A DNA stretch of 50,148 bases, taken from the NCBI RefSeq assembly GCF_001510895.1, contig NZ_LPWA01000126.1, positions 1 to 50,148 on the forward strand, given 5' to 3'. The notes under the pieces were generated by a model. The model ran no database searches, was not told the DNA's origin, and saw nothing but the letters and a program-made list of their open reading frames with translations. Positions within the stretch are counted from its first letter, which is position 1. Each line of letters starts with the position of its first letter. Made by a program: the position numbers and the translations under genes. Below are positions 34,336 to 43,804 of this stretch, piece after piece. Source of the stretch: Mesorhizobium loti (GTDB taxonomy: Bacteria > Pseudomonadota > Alphaproteobacteria > Rhizobiales > Rhizobiaceae).

Positions 34336-35658
34336 CATAGGCGCTAAGATAGGTATTGCGGTGCGGAATCGGCTGTGATTCTACGCTGCGAATGAGACAC
34401 GAATCGCTTGTTGATGACGGCTGGGCCGAGACGATTGAGCTTCTCGGCGGCGAAGATTTGATCGCGCAAAGCGCCCGCGAGACGAAAGCGTTCCTGCGGC
34501 CGCGGGGCGTCAGGTCGGCGAGCGATCTGTTGCGCCTGACACTGGCTTACTGCCTTGGCAAGGTGGGTATGCGAGGCATCGTGGCCTGGGCGGCGGCGAG
34601 CGGGATTGCCGACATCTCGGACGTGGCGTTACTGGGCCGGCTGCGCAATGCAGGGCCGTGGCTGCAGCAGTTGATCGGGCATCTTTTGAAGCGCGAGGAA
34701 GCAGGCTTGGCCCAAGGCCGGCTGATCCGCATCCTCGATGCGACGGCGGTCGCCAAGGCCGGTGTGCATGAGAAGAAGAACAATGGCCTTTGGCGCATGC
34801 ACTGCGCCTTCGAGCTTGGGCGCGAGCAGTTCGATTTCATCGAGATCACCGACCAGAGCGAGGCCGAGCTGATCGACCGCGTGCCGGTGGTGCCGGGCGA
34901 GATCCGCATCGGCGATCGCGTCTATCTGCAGGCCGAGCGGATCGCAAAGGTCATGGCGCAAGGCGGCGATGTTCTCGTGCGCGCGTCGTGGAAGAATGTG
35001 CGATGGCTCGACGCCAGCGGCGAGGCATTCGATCTCATCAGCCACCTGAAGAGTTGCCGCGACGAGGTCGTTGAAACGCCTGTCGGACTGGACCTCAAAC
35101 AAGGCGGCCCGCTGAAGATGCGCCTGATCATCTTGCGCAAATCCGAGGCCGCGGCTGAAGAAGCACGGCGCAAGATCAATAAGGAAGCCAAGGCAAAGGG
35201 CAAAAAGGTTCGGCCCGAGACGCTGATTGCTGCCGGCTTCGTGATCCTTGTAACCTCGCTTGACCAGGAGGAGTTCCCTGCCGGCACAGTTATCAAGCTC
35301 TATCGCATGCGCTGGCGCATCGAGCTCACCTTCAAGCGGCTGAAGAGCCTGATCAGTCTGCGCGCTCCCCCCGCCAAGGACCCAAGGATCGCAAGGCCTT
35401 GGATTCTCGCCCACTTCCTCATCGCGCTCGTGACCGAACCCCTCTCGCAGGAGTTGGGTGTCTCTCCCCCTTGAGCGACGGGCGCCCGCTGCTGTGGCGC
35501 GCCACCCGCCAGATCGCCGCCTCGCTGATCGCCGCGATCTTTACTCAACCTTCCTTGGCAACCCTGCGCCAAAACCTCCGTGCCTTGCGATATCGTTGGC
35601 GTGAGCCTCCGCGAAAGCGCAAATTTCAGTCCATGCCAAAGCTATCTTAGCGCCTATG
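34336..35658 (+). mobile_element. IS4-family insertion sequence, 1323 bp, with terminal repeats and target duplication
   Basis: The element is bounded by 17-bp perfect terminal inverted repeats, CATAGGCGCTAAGATAG at 34336-34352 and its inverse at 35642-35658. The 10-bp direct repeat CCCTCAAGGG flanks it (34326-34335 and 35659-35668), a target duplication of the length made by IS4-type transposases. It encodes one transposase on the plus strand. The intact ends and perfect target duplication indicate recent insertion. The target site is itself palindromic and lies in the repeat arm. Confidence 0.93.
34392..35650 (+). CDS. IS4-family transposase (one frameshift near the C-terminus)
   Basis: About 419 residues when repaired. 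The DDE region includes RILDATAVAKAG with the first Asp. The IS4 signature Y-x2-R-x3-E-x6-K is complete in LYRMRWRIELTFKRLKSL. The frame ends at 35474 but restoring one C in the CCCCC run near 35468 joins GVSPP to LSDGRPLLWRATRQIAAS and ends at 35650, close to the right terminal repeat. The ATG at 34392 is preferred; a TTG at 34356 is possible. If the frameshift is real the enzyme lacks its last 59 residues and may be inactive. Confidence 0.9.
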
Positions 35659-35683
35659 CCCTCAAGGGGGGAGATCGGCTGCT

Positions 35684-37337
35684 TCACCCCTTCCGCTTCT
35701 CCACCTCCGCCTTCCTCAGCAGGAACCGCTGGATCTTGCCGCTCGGCGTCTTCGGCAACTCGGTGACGAACTCGACCGCGCGCGGATAGGAATGCGCCGA
35801 GAGCCGCTTCTTCACATGCTGTGCGAGCTCCTCGGCGAGCGCCTCGCTGCCTTTGTAAGCCGGCGCCAACACCACGAGGCCTTGACGGTCTCGGTGCGCT
35901 GCGGGTCGGGCACGCCGACCACTGCCGCCTCGTTGACCGCCGGATGCTCGATCAATGCGCTTTCCACATCGAAAGGCCCGATGCGGTAGCCGGCCGAGGT
36001 GATGACGTCGTCGGCGCGGCCGATGAAGGAGACCGAGCCGTCCGGCTCGTATTCCACCGCGTCGCCGGTGCGGTAATAGCCGCCCGATATCGCCGGCGTC
36101 TCGGCCTGGTGGTAGCCGTCGAACCAGCGCAGCGGCGATTTGGCGATGTCGACCGCAAGCACGCCGGGCTGGTTGGGGCCGAGCTCGTTGCCGGCCTCGT
36201 CCAGCACCACCATGCGGTAGCCGGGCATCGCAAAGCCGGCCGAACCCGCGCGAACGGTATGCGCCAGCCCATGATGGTTGTTGACCATCATGCCGTTCTC
36301 GGTCTGGCCGTAATGGTCGTGAATGGGGGCGGCGAGGTGAGCATCGAACCAGCGGATCACCTCCGGGTTGAGCGGCTCGCCGGCGCTGCTCACCACGCGC
36401 AGCTTCCCCTTGATGCCGGCGGCCGCCTCGGGCCCTTCCGCCATCAGCAGGCGATAGGCGGTGGGCGAGCCTGCGAGGCTGGTGACGCCGAGACGCTTGA
36501 TGAGGTCGTAGGTGCTTTTGGCGTTGAAGGCGCTTCGTAGAAGGTGGTGGCGATGCCGAGCTGCAACGGCCCGGTGATGGCGTAGTAGAGCCCATAGGCC
36601 CAGCCGGGATCGGCGATGTTCCAGAAAATGTCATCGGGCTTGAGCCCGATCGCGTCGCGCATGTAGGCGCCGAAGGCAAGCAGGGCGCGGAGCGGCACCG
36701 GCACGCCCTTGGGATGCCCCGTCGTGCCGGAGGTCGACATCATCATGAACAGGTCGGAGCCCTTGCGCATCACCGGGGAGCATGCGGGGGAGGCGGTCGC
36801 GAGCGCCGCGCGGAAATCGATGTCGCCCTCGGGCAGGGCGTCGCCAGGAGCGAGGACGATGGCGATGCGCGGATGGTTTTCCACCTCGTCGAGCTTGCCG
36901 CGGTTTGCCGGGTTGGTCACCACCAGCTTCGCCTTGCTGTAGCTCAGCCGATGCTCGATGGCCTTCGGCCCGAAGGCGGTGAACAGCGGCTGGTAGACGG
37001 CGCCAATACGCCAGGTGCCGAGGATCAGCGCCACCAGTTCGGGAATGCGCGGCAGCATGCCGGCGACTATATCGCCGGGGCGCACGCCGTGCTCCTTCAG
37101 CAGACTACCGACGCGACCGGACATGTCGGCGAGGTCGTCGAAGGTGAATTCGCGCAGCTCCCCGTTTGCGGAGATTGCGCGCAGCGCCAACCGGTTCTCG
37201 CCGGTATAGCGGCCGCAACATTCGACATAGGCGTTGATGCCGGTCGCCGGATCACCGTGCAGCCTGGCGATCTCGTCCTCGATGCGGAAGCGCCGGACGG
37301 CATCCTCATAGCGCGGCAGCGCAGGCATTTCGGTCAT
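35684..37337 (-). CDS. AMP-binding acyl-CoA synthetase (two frameshifts)
   Basis: About 551 residues when repaired. The P-loop-like motif is MSTSGTTGHPKGVP, the AMP-binding core is YGQTENGMMVNNHHG, and YRTGDAVEYEPDGSVSFIGRADD with SAGYRIGPFDVE is the hinge and lid. The C-terminal catalytic-lysine motif is LPKTPSGKIQRFLLR. The family activates acids as acyl-AMP then acyl-CoA. The overall form is like acetyl-CoA/medium-chain synthetases and the acid is unknown. Frames break near 36530 (GAAGCGCC lacks a G) and 35877 (GCCTCGTG lacks a T). The start at 37337 follows GGGAGGATT. Divergent from the hydrolase gene at 37501. Confidence 0.87.
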
Positions 37338-37500
37338 GGCAATCCTCCCTCGGCTGCGGATCATCTCCCCCATGATCGCCGCCCGGTGAGATTGCCCGAA
37401 AACGCGACACCGGTCGATTGCGGCGAAAGTCGGAGGTGGGTTGGCCTTATCGGTGCCTGGCTGTACGATGATCAAATGAATGCAGGCAGGGGAGGCGCGC

Positions 37501-39057
37501 ATGCGGCTTGATCGGAGTGTCTGCCATTGGGGAATTTGGGCCTTCGCCGCCGTGATGGCGCTTTGGCCGCATGCAGCGTCGGCCGACCCCATCACGGCCG
37601 AGCGGATCACTATTGCCCTGTCAAAGTTCGAAGCGCTGGCAGAAGGCGCCGTCGCGGATGGTGCCGTACCCGGCCTCGCCATCGCCGTCGTGCATGACGA
37701 CAAAGTGGTGTTCCTGAAGGGTTTCGGGCTTCGCGAAGCCGGAAAGCCGGAGCTGGTCGACGCCGACACGGTGTTCCAGATCGCTTCCCTCTCCAAGCCC
37801 GTCTCCGCCACGGTCGTGGCGGCGCTGGTCAGCGGCGGCATCGTGTCCTGGGACTCGAAGATTGCCGATCTCGATCCGGCCTTCCGCCTCGCCGACCCCT
37901 ATCCCACCAGCGAGCTCACCATCCGCGACCTGTTTGCGCATCGCAGCGGCCTTCCAGGCACCGCCGGAGATGATCTCGAGAACATCGGCTATGACCGCGC
38001 CACCATCCTCCATCGCCTGCGTTTCGTGATGCCATCGTCAAGCTTTCGCGCCGGCTATTCCTACAGCAATTTCGGGCTGACCGAGGGCGCCGTCGCTGCG
38101 GCCAGGCCGACAGGCAAATCCTGGGAGGAAGTCGCCGACGAAAAGCTCTACCGACCACTGGGAATGGCCTCGACCAGCTCCCGTTATGCGGATTTCCTCA
38201 GGCACGCCGATCGTGCAGCGCTGCACATCAAGGTCGACGGTGCCTGGGCCGCGAAGATCAAGCGCGAACCGGATGCCCAGGCGCCCGCCGGCGGCGTCAG
38301 CTCCACCGCGCGCGATCTTGCGCAATGGGTGCGCTTGGTGCTGGGCAACGGTGTCTATGACGGCAGGCATCTGATTGCAGCCGACGCGCTCGACCAGACG
38401 CATGTGCCGCTGATGACGCGCGGCAAGAACCCCGTCTCCGGCGGCGAGTCCTTCTATGGCCTCGGCTGGAACGTCGAATTCGGCCGGCACGGCCTGAGCT
38501 GGGGCCACTCTGGCGCCTTCAGCACCGGTGCGCGCACGGTGGCGACGTTCTTCCCGAAGGAGAAGCTCGGCATCGTCATCCTCGCCAACGCCTTTCCGTC
38601 CGGGGTGCCGGAGGGGCTGTCCGACAGTCTCGCCGACCTCGTCTTCGACGGCGAAGTCGAGGGCGATTGGATCAAGGCATGGGACGGGATTTATGCCAGC
38701 CTGTTCGGCCCGGCGATCGAGGCGGCCAAGGCCGCCTATGCCAAGCCGCCGTCTCCGACAACGCCGGCTCGGCCGGACAGCGCCTATGCCGGCCGTTACA
38801 CAAACGACTTCATCGGCGATGCTCTTGTGTCGAACGCGGGAGACGGACTCGTGCTCAGGCTCGGACCGGCTGGTGTCCGGTCCTATCCTTTGACCCATTT
38901 CGACGGGGACCTCTTCCTGACCTACCCCGATGCGGAGATGCCGGACAGGCCTGCCGGCGTGAGCTTCGTCATCGGCCTTGACGGCAAGGCGTCGGCCATG
39001 ACCATCGATTTCCTCGACGACAACCATCTCGGCACGCTACGGCGGGTGGGTGATTAG
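37501..39057 (+). CDS. Serine hydrolase of the class C beta-lactamase / penicillin-binding family
   Basis: A 518-residue exported protein. After a signal peptide (about 1-28) the family motifs are in order: SLSK (96-99, catalytic Ser), YSN (188-190) and HSG (336-338). A C-terminal lipocalin-like segment (SAYAGRYTNDFIGDALVSNAG) is typical of the larger esterase/peptidase members. It is more likely an esterase or D-amino peptidase than a resistance enzyme. GGGGAGG precedes the ATG. It converges on the two-TM protein gene. Confidence 0.85.
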   Translation: MRLDRSVCHWGIWAFAAVMALWPHAASADPITAERITIALSKFEALAEGAVADGAVPGLAIAVVHDDKVVFLKGFGLREAGKPELVDADTVFQIASLSKPVSATVVAALVSGGIVSWDSKIADLDPAFRLADPYPTSELTIRDLFAHRSGLPGTAGDDLENIGYDRATILHRLRFVMPSSSFRAGYSYSNFGLTEGAVAAARPTGKSWEEVADEKLYRPLGMASTSSRYADFLRHADRAALHIKVDGAWAAKIKREPDAQAPAGGVSSTARDLAQWVRLVLGNGVYDGRHLIAADALDQTHVPLMTRGKNPVSGGESFYGLGWNVEFGRHGLSWGHSGAFSTGARTVATFFPKEKLGIVILANAFPSGVPEGLSDSLADLVFDGEVEGDWIKAWDGIYASLFGPAIEAAKAAYAKPPSPTTPARPDSAYAGRYTNDFIGDALVSNAGDGLVLRLGPAGVRSYPLTHFDGDLFLTYPDAEMPDRPAGVSFVIGLDGKASAMTIDFLDDNHLGTLRRVGD

Positions 39058-39070
39058 TTCGGCCCAACGG

Positions 39071-40006
39071 TCAGGACGCCGGACCGTACCGGAGCAGCTT
39101 GAAGCAGTCGCCGCTGCCCGACCTTGCCTGCGTCAGCAGCGGTTTCGACCCCTCGATCCATTCCTGCTGCGACTTGGCATCGGCTTCGATCGCGTCGGCC
39201 GGGGCAACGGTGACGAAGCCGCGCCCTTTGCTGAACAGCCAGCATGCGCGGCCGAGAAATCGCCGGCTGCGTTGGCGCAGGAGGTCAGCGTCATAGAAGA
39301 TGTCGAGCACCTCCTGCTTGATCTTGCGCTCCTTTTCGGGATCGGCGACCGCGGCCTCGACCGGCTCGCCGCCGACCGCATCCTGCAGGTCCTTGTAGTC
39401 GAGAGCGAGCTGCGTGGTGGCATATTTGATCTCATTCTCATCCCGCACGATGTTGAACCACAGCGTCGGATCGAGCTCATTGACCACGAACGTCGTTTCG
39501 AGATCGCGTGACAGGTTCAGTATGTCGAAGTCGCCGACATCGATATCGCGTTCGACCAGACGGATCTTGGCAACCTGCTTGCCAAGCTCGGTTCCCTGCG
39601 CGCTGATTGCGGCGTTTTTCCCGCCAAGATCGGGGCTGAGATAGGGCCCGCCTTCATCCAGCACTTCGTCGAATTCGCCGAGCGATGCGACGACCGGCGC
39701 GCCGCGGGCAATGCGTGCGGCGAGCTTGGCGAGCACCTGCTGCAGCTCGGTCTCGCGTTTGCGCTGGTCCTGGTAGTTCTGCTGGAAGAAGAAGATGAAC
39801 AGCGAGACACCGATGCCGATCAGGATCACGCCGAGCTGCGAGAAGATGTTGCGGTAATATTCCAGCAGCTTTTCGCGGTGGCGCACGTCCTCGCGCACGC
39901 TGTGGGCCACACCCAGATTGACGATCAGCGACAGGATCAGCAGTCCCGCACCGACAAGGATGAGCCCGCCGATGAGGAGGTAGCCATGGCCTGCGCTGAA
40001 ATCCAT
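39071..40006 (-). CDS. Membrane protein with two N-terminal helices, unknown
   Basis: A 311-residue protein with helices at about 8-32 and 55-76, separated by a basic loop (REDVRHREKLLEYYRN), and a large soluble C-terminal part with a coiled start (QQNYQDQRKRETELQQVLAKLAARI). No domain recognised. It ends 13 bp from the convergent hydrolase gene. The 206-bp gap on its other side to the radical SAM gene holds two divergent promoters, and a partial repeat arm (GTCCCCCTCTG) near 40128. Confidence 0.7.
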   Translation of the reverse strand: MDFSAGHGYLLIGGLILVGAGLLILSLIVNLGVAHSVREDVRHREKLLEYYRNIFSQLGVILIGIGVSLFIFFFQQNYQDQRKRETELQQVLAKLAARIARGAPVVASLGEFDEVLDEGGPYLSPDLGGKNAAISAQGTELGKQVAKIRLVERDIDVGDFDILNLSRDLETTFVVNELDPTLWFNIVRDENEIKYATTQLALDYKDLQDAVGGEPVEAAVADPEKERKIKQEVLDIFYDADLLRQRSRRFLGRACWLFSKGRGFVTVAPADAIEADAKSQQEWIEGSKPLLTQARSGSGDCFKLLRYGPAS

Positions 40007-40212
40007 TCGTGTCGCCCCGAAGCCCCGGATGGCTCAGACTAATAGCTTTTCACTGAAACGCCTATGTCCGCGAGGGCAGCAGTCGCTGCGCCGACAAGGT
40101 GATTGGGAAAGGCCATGCTCTGTCGCGTCCCCCTCTGTAACGCGGCAATGACAATGGTTGACCCAACTCTCCATCCGGCCGATATCCCCGCGCAAAACCG
40201 CCCGAGACGCAA

Positions 40213-41316
40213 ATGACCTCAGACGCCAATCTCAAGCAAGCCGCCGCGCCCGACGCCGCCTGGCAAGACGACGTCCGCGCCGGCGTGCGCCATGTGCGCG
40301 ACCTTGCAGCCCTGCCGCTCTCGCCAGCCGAGCGCGCCGCCGCGCAGGAAGCCGCCGCCGCCCACAAGGTGCGCGTGCCGAAACCTTACCTCGACCTGAT
40401 CGACTGGAGCGATCCCAACGACCCGATCCGCGCCCAGGTGATCCCGTCGTCGCAAGAGTTGGTGGCGACGGAAGGCGAGCTCGACGACCCGATCGGCGAC
40501 CACGCCTACAGCCCGGTGCCGCGGCTGACGCACCGCCATGCCGACCGCGTGCTTCTGTTCCCGACCTACCAATGCGCGGTCTATTGCCGCTTCTGCTTCC
40601 GCAAAGAGTCGCTGACTTCGATCGGCCGCGGCTATACCCGCGAAGCGCTGGAGCCGGCGCTGGCCTATATCGCCGAACATACTGAGATCCGCGAGGTGAT
40701 CCTGACCGGCGGCGATCCGCTGTCGCTGCCCGACAAGGCGCTCGCCGAAATCCGCGCCCGCATCGAGGCGATCCCGCATGTGCGGCTGTTGCGCATCCAC
40801 ACCCGCGTGCCGGTGGCGCTGCCCGCGCGCATCACGCCCGGTCTGGTCGCGGCCCTGCAGGGCAGGCTGATGGTGACGGTGGTGACCCACTTCAATCATC
40901 CGCGCGAGATCACGCCGGCCACCGAGGCGGCCTGCCGGACGATGCGCCAGGCGGGCTTCGTGCTGCTCAACCAGAGCGTCCTGCTCAAAGGCGTCAACGA
41001 TCATGTCGAAGTGCTGGAAGAACTCTGCCGCGAGCTGATGTATCGCCTCGGAGTGAAACCCTATTACCTGCACCATGGCGACCTGGCGCCAGGCATGGCG
41101 CACCGCCGCACCACGATCGCCGAGGGCCAGGCGCTAGTCGCCGAACTGCGCCGGCGCCTCTCCGGCATCTGCAATCCGACCTATGTCATCGATTTGCCCG
41201 AAGGCGGCGGCAAGGTGCCGCTGGCGGCCAGCCACATCGAGGGCTGTGAGGAAGGAACGTGGCGGATCCGCGGGCAGGACGGGAAGGTGAGGGAGTATCG
41301 CGAGGTGGTGGAGTAG
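40213..41316 (+). CDS. KamA-like radical SAM protein (lysine 2,3-aminomutase family)
   Basis: A 367-residue protein with the radical SAM cluster CAVYCRFC (Cys121, Cys125, Cys128), LTGGDPLSLPD, and RIHTRVPVALPARITPGL, typical of the KamA/EpmB branch. PLP-type and substrate residues are retained in LLHGDLAPGMAH-like YLHHGDLAPGMAHRR. It is shorter than true fermentative KamA (about 416) and closer to EpmB, which makes beta-lysine for EF-P modification. epmA and efp are not in the window, so this is inference. Intact. Confidence 0.85.
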   Translation: MTSDANLKQAAAPDAAWQDDVRAGVRHVRDLAALPLSPAERAAAQEAAAAHKVRVPKPYLDLIDWSDPNDPIRAQVIPSSQELVATEGELDDPIGDHAYSPVPRLTHRHADRVLLFPTYQCAVYCRFCFRKESLTSIGRGYTREALEPALAYIAEHTEIREVILTGGDPLSLPDKALAEIRARIEAIPHVRLLRIHTRVPVALPARITPGLVAALQGRLMVTVVTHFNHPREITPATEAACRTMRQAGFVLLNQSVLLKGVNDHVEVLEELCRELMYRLGVKPYYLHHGDLAPGMAHRRTTIAEGQALVAELRRRLSGICNPTYVIDLPEGGGKVPLAASHIEGCEEGTWRIRGQDGKVREYREVVE

Positions 41317-41320
41317 CTCC

Positions 41321-41362
41321 TTTCCTCTCCCCCATTTTCATGGGGGGCGAGGAACTTCCATC
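41321..41362. repeat. Partial palindromic repeat arm
   Basis: TTTCCTCTCCCCCATTTTCATGGGGGGCGAGGAA forms a local hairpin, CTCCCCCAT / ATGGGGGGCGAG, between the KamA-like and BA14K genes. It matches one arm of the repeat at 42.3 kb (CTCCCCCATTTCATGGGGGCGAGG). Confidence 0.6.
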
Positions 41363-41406
41363 CCGCGCCCCGCATTCTATGAGCGGGGGCTGAAGGAGCA
41401 CGCAGC

Positions 41407-42255
41407 GTGAAGGCACTGTTGGGAATTGTCGGCGGCTTCGTGCTGACCTTGGCAGTGTTCGCCAGCGGGCTGGCCTTCGCCACATGGCTGCTGGCCGCGA
41501 AGCCGGTGCGCCAGACAACACCGGCGATCGGCGTTTCCGAGCTGTGGACCAAGGACGCCCAGCCGGTCGATCCGGCGAAGCAGGACCTCGAGCGCATTCC
41601 GGCCCAGCAGGCGGCCGGCGCGCCCGCCAAGGCGGACGAGACGGCAAAGGCGGATACCGGCACGCAGACCACGGCCCTTGCAACGCCGGCCGCGCCGCGG
41701 CAATTGCAGCCACTGCCCGATGTCTCCAAGCTCGATGCTTCCAAGATGGCCCAGCCCGACGGCAATGCGGCCGCCCAACCTTCCGAGCAGACCCCTCCCG
41801 GGCAGGTGCCGGCTCAGCAGACGCAATTGCCCGCCGCCCATCTCGAATGGTGCGCCAACCGCTATCGCAGCTACCGCCCGCGAGAAAACAGCTACCGCTC
41901 CTACAGCGGCGAGCTGCGCCCCTGCGTCTCGCCCTATTTCGATCCCGGCGGCGACAGCACCGCTTCGACCGATGCACGCCAGAATGACCAGGCAGGAATG
42001 AATGATCAAGGCGAGACGTACGACGACCAGGCCGAGATGGAAGGCTATGCCACCACGCGGGACGGCTATGCCACCACCTATGGCGGTCCGCCGGAAGAGA
42101 TAGCCCCAGAGGAACAGACTCCCAGGGATCAGCTCTTGGGCCGGCAGTTTTCCGGCGATCATATCGACTACTGCTTCAGCCGCTACCGCTCCTACAATCC
42201 GCAGGACAACACCTACCAGCCCTACGACGGCGGCCCGCGCCGGCAGTGCGAGTAG
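41407..42255 (+). CDS. BA14K-family envelope protein with two modules
   Basis: A 282-residue protein using a GTG start (AAGGAG upstream). An N-terminal membrane helix (residues 2-30) is followed by a low-complexity Ala/Gln/Pro region. Two BA14K-like modules follow, HLEWCANRYRSYRPRENSYR ... PC and HIDYCFSRYRSYNPQDNTYQ ... QC, each with two cysteines. BA14K was named from a Brucella immunoreactive envelope protein; the modules are lectin-like but with unknown function. The duplication within one chain is less usual. Repeats flank the gene. Confidence 0.75.
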   Translation: MKALLGIVGGFVLTLAVFASGLAFATWLLAAKPVRQTTPAIGVSELWTKDAQPVDPAKQDLERIPAQQAAGAPAKADETAKADTGTQTTALATPAAPRQLQPLPDVSKLDASKMAQPDGNAAAQPSEQTPPGQVPAQQTQLPAAHLEWCANRYRSYRPRENSYRSYSGELRPCVSPYFDPGGDSTASTDARQNDQAGMNDQGETYDDQAEMEGYATTRDGYATTYGGPPEEIAPEEQTPRDQLLGRQFSGDHIDYCFSRYRSYNPQDNTYQPYDGGPRRQCE

Positions 42256-42425
42256 CGTTTTTTCGCCCCTGCAAAGCAGGGGAGAGGTGGCCGCGCAGCG
42301 GCCGAAGAGGGGGCTCGACGCCAGTGGGTTTGCGCTGAAATCCTTCAAGCCTGCGCCATTCCCCCCTCCGTCTCGGCTTCGCCGAGCCACCTCTCCCCCA
42401 TTTCATGGGGGCGAGGAAACGAGGC
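42256..42425. repeat. Palindromic repeat, copy 7 (related subtype)
   Basis: Arms: CCCCTGCAAAGCAGGGGAGA...GGCCGAAGAGGGGG near 42267-42314 and CCCCCCTCCGTCTCGGCTTC...CTCCCCCATTTCATGGGGG near 42362-42412. The inner hairpin reads GGCCGCGCAGCGGCC. It lies between the BA14K and globin genes. Confidence 0.75.
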
Positions 42426-42544
42426 ACTCCACCCTGATACCCGACAGAGACAAGCCTGAAACACACCGCCCCCACAACCGACACGCCCGCGAAACGCCAA
42501 GGCGCGATCCTGGCGCAAGCCAAAAAACGCGGAGGAGCGCGCCG

Positions 42545-42970
42545 ATGACACCCGACCAGATCAAGCTTGTGCAGGATAGTTTTCGCGAGGTCGTCCCGAT
42601 CAAGACGGCCGCCGCTGCCTTGTTCTACGAGAAGCTGTTCGCGATCGACGGCAGCCTCAAGGCGCTGTTCCGCGCAACCGACATGAACAAGCAGGGCGCC
42701 AAGCTGATGGCGGCGCTTGGCTTCGTCGTGCATGGGCTTTCCCGCGCCGAGACCATCCTGCCCACCGTGCAGGACCTCGCCAGGCGCCATGTCGGCTACG
42801 GCGTCGAGGAGCATCATTACCCGATCGTCGGCCAGGCGCTGATCGAGACGCTAGACGCCGGCCTCGGCGAGGCCTTCACCCAGGACGTGCGCGAAGCCTG
42901 GCAGGCGGCCTACGGCCTGCTGGCGGGTGTGATGATCGCCGCGGCACGCGAGGTGCAATTGGCGGCTTGA
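42545..42970 (+). CDS. Single-domain globin
   Basis: A 141-residue bacterial haemoglobin of the flavohaemoglobin-globin class. The CD1 Phe is at about 42 (KALFRATD), Gln at about 50 in the distal E helix, and the proximal His is His82 (ARRHVGYGV), followed by HHYPIVGQALIETL. Such globins bind O2 or NO and may detoxify NO or supply oxygen. No reductase domain is attached. GGAGGAG precedes the ATG at 42545. Confidence 0.87.
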   Translation: MTPDQIKLVQDSFREVVPIKTAAAALFYEKLFAIDGSLKALFRATDMNKQGAKLMAALGFVVHGLSRAETILPTVQDLARRHVGYGVEEHHYPIVGQALIETLDAGLGEAFTQDVREAWQAAYGLLAGVMIAAAREVQLAA

Positions 42971-42982
42971 GTTGGCTTTGGT

Positions 42983-43145
42983 CCCCCGTCCTGCTGGAGC
43001 GAGGGGCCGAGCCAAGCCGAGGCGGAGAGGGGGCTTTGTAGGGCGGTTCCCCCTCTCCGTCTCCGCTTCGTCGATAGGCAAAAGGAAGGGCGCGACATCT
43101 GATCTCCCCCGTGTGGGAGAGATGTCCGGCAAGACAGAGGGGCAC
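42983..43145. repeat. Palindromic repeat, copy 8
   Basis: Arms: CCCCCGTCCTGCTGGAGCGA...GGCGGAGAGGGGG near 42984-43033, CCCCCTCTCCGTCTCCGC near 43049, and CTCCCCCGTGTGGGAGAGATGTCCG...AGACAGAGGGG to 43145. Several repeat subtypes are nested. Confidence 0.7.
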
Positions 43146-43197
43146 GCCGCCCGCCAGTCTTTCAGGTGGGCGCCCTATGAAATCCCCTTTTCTGTCG

Positions 43198-43386
43198 CTA
43201 TTTCTTCTTCGCCGGCTTTTTCTTTGGCGGCGCTTCAACCGGCCCGCGGGCGAGCCTGGCCGCGCGAAGCCGTTCTGTCTTTGCTTTTCGAGCCGCCGCT
43301 TCCCCCTCGATTATCCTGCGCGCGGTCATAGCGGTGGCCTCGCTCTTGGCGTCGCCTTTCGGCTTGAAGAAACCCATCTCAGCCAT
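43198..43386 (-). CDS. Small basic alphaproteobacterial hypothetical protein
   Basis: A 62-residue protein, MAEMGFFKPKGDAKSEATAM..., followed by helices rich in Arg/Lys (TARRIIEGEAAARKAKTERLRAARLA) and a Lys-Pro tail (PPKKKPAKKK). Short basic proteins of this form recur in rhizobia next to cspA-type genes. A nucleic-acid-binding role is only a guess. It is downstream of the cold-shock gene on the same strand, separated by a composite repeat. Confidence 0.65.
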   Translation of the reverse strand: MAEMGFFKPKGDAKSEATAMTARRIIEGEAAARKAKTERLRAARLARGPVEAPPKKKPAKKK

Positions 43387-43438
43387 TTTCTGCCTCGCTG
43401 TTTGAAACGAAGAAGGCCGGGTCGGCTCGGCTCCCTAA

Positions 43439-43540
43439 GCATGTCTCCCGAAAGTGGGAACCGGTTTCGGGACAAAGACATGCGCAAATCAAAAATCCAA
43501 AGCGCACGGAGCGGATCGGAAAGATCGCGACGCGCTTTGG
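43439..43540. repeat. Composite palindromic element A+B, second locus
   Basis: Unit A: GCATGTCTCCCGAAA (from 43439) mirrored by TTTCGGGACAAAGACATGC (to 43483). Unit B: CCAAAGCGC (43497-43505) mirrored by GCGCTTTGG (43532-43540). This repeats the order found at 14.36-14.52 kb. Confidence 0.75.
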
Positions 43541-43595
43541 TGTTCCAAGGCCAGATGCCAGTACATCCGTGGTCAAAGGCCATGGACGCACGGCG

Positions 43596-43804
43596 TCAGG
43601 CGCCTGGATGTTCTCGGCGGAACTCTTGCCGTTCCGAGGGTCCTTGACGATGTCGAAGCTCACCTGCTGGCCTTCCACGAGGGAACGCATTCCAGCGCGC
43701 TCAACGGCGGAGATATGGACGAACACATCCGGATGTCCATCGCCCTGTCCGATGAAGCCGAAGCCTTTCGTCGTGTTGAAAAACTTCACTGTTCCAGTAG
43801 TCAT
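43596..43804 (-). CDS. Cold-shock protein, CspA family (stop lost by one-base deletion)
   Basis: The RNA-binding cold-shock domain is complete: GTVKFFNTTKGFGFI (RNP1), DVFVHISAV (RNP2) and SFDIVKDPRNGKSSAENI. The start at 43804 follows AAGGAAA. As given, no stop occurs after AENIQAP and the frame runs on to 43379 through a repeat. Adding one G near 43600 (CAGGCGCCTGA to CAGGCGGCCTGA) ends it as AENIQAA at 43596, giving 69 residues, the standard length. CspA proteins are single-stranded nucleic-acid chaperones. Confidence 0.85.

Larger units (their letters stand above)
34184..35677. repeat. Mesorhizobium-type palindromic repeat, copy 6, interrupted by an IS
   Basis: The left arm begins at 34184 (AAATCTCCCCCCTTGAGG, with GGCCGCGAAGCGGCC) and the right arm is entered at 34293 (CGACCCCCTCTGTCGCC). 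The right arm is split at 34335 by an insertion element and resumes at 35659, ending near 35677 (GGGGGGAGATCGG). Before the insertion it was an ordinary repeat of about 170 bp. Confidence 0.85.

Noticed and set aside
37501..39057. Beta-lactam resistance gene
   Set aside because: SLSK/YSN/HSG motifs fit the wider serine hydrolase family, and the C-terminal lipocalin-like extension fits esterases or peptidases better than AmpC.
43379..43804. Extended cold-shock protein with a 70-residue C-terminal tail
   Set aside because: The tail is translated palindromic repeat; one missing base restores the usual 69-residue end.
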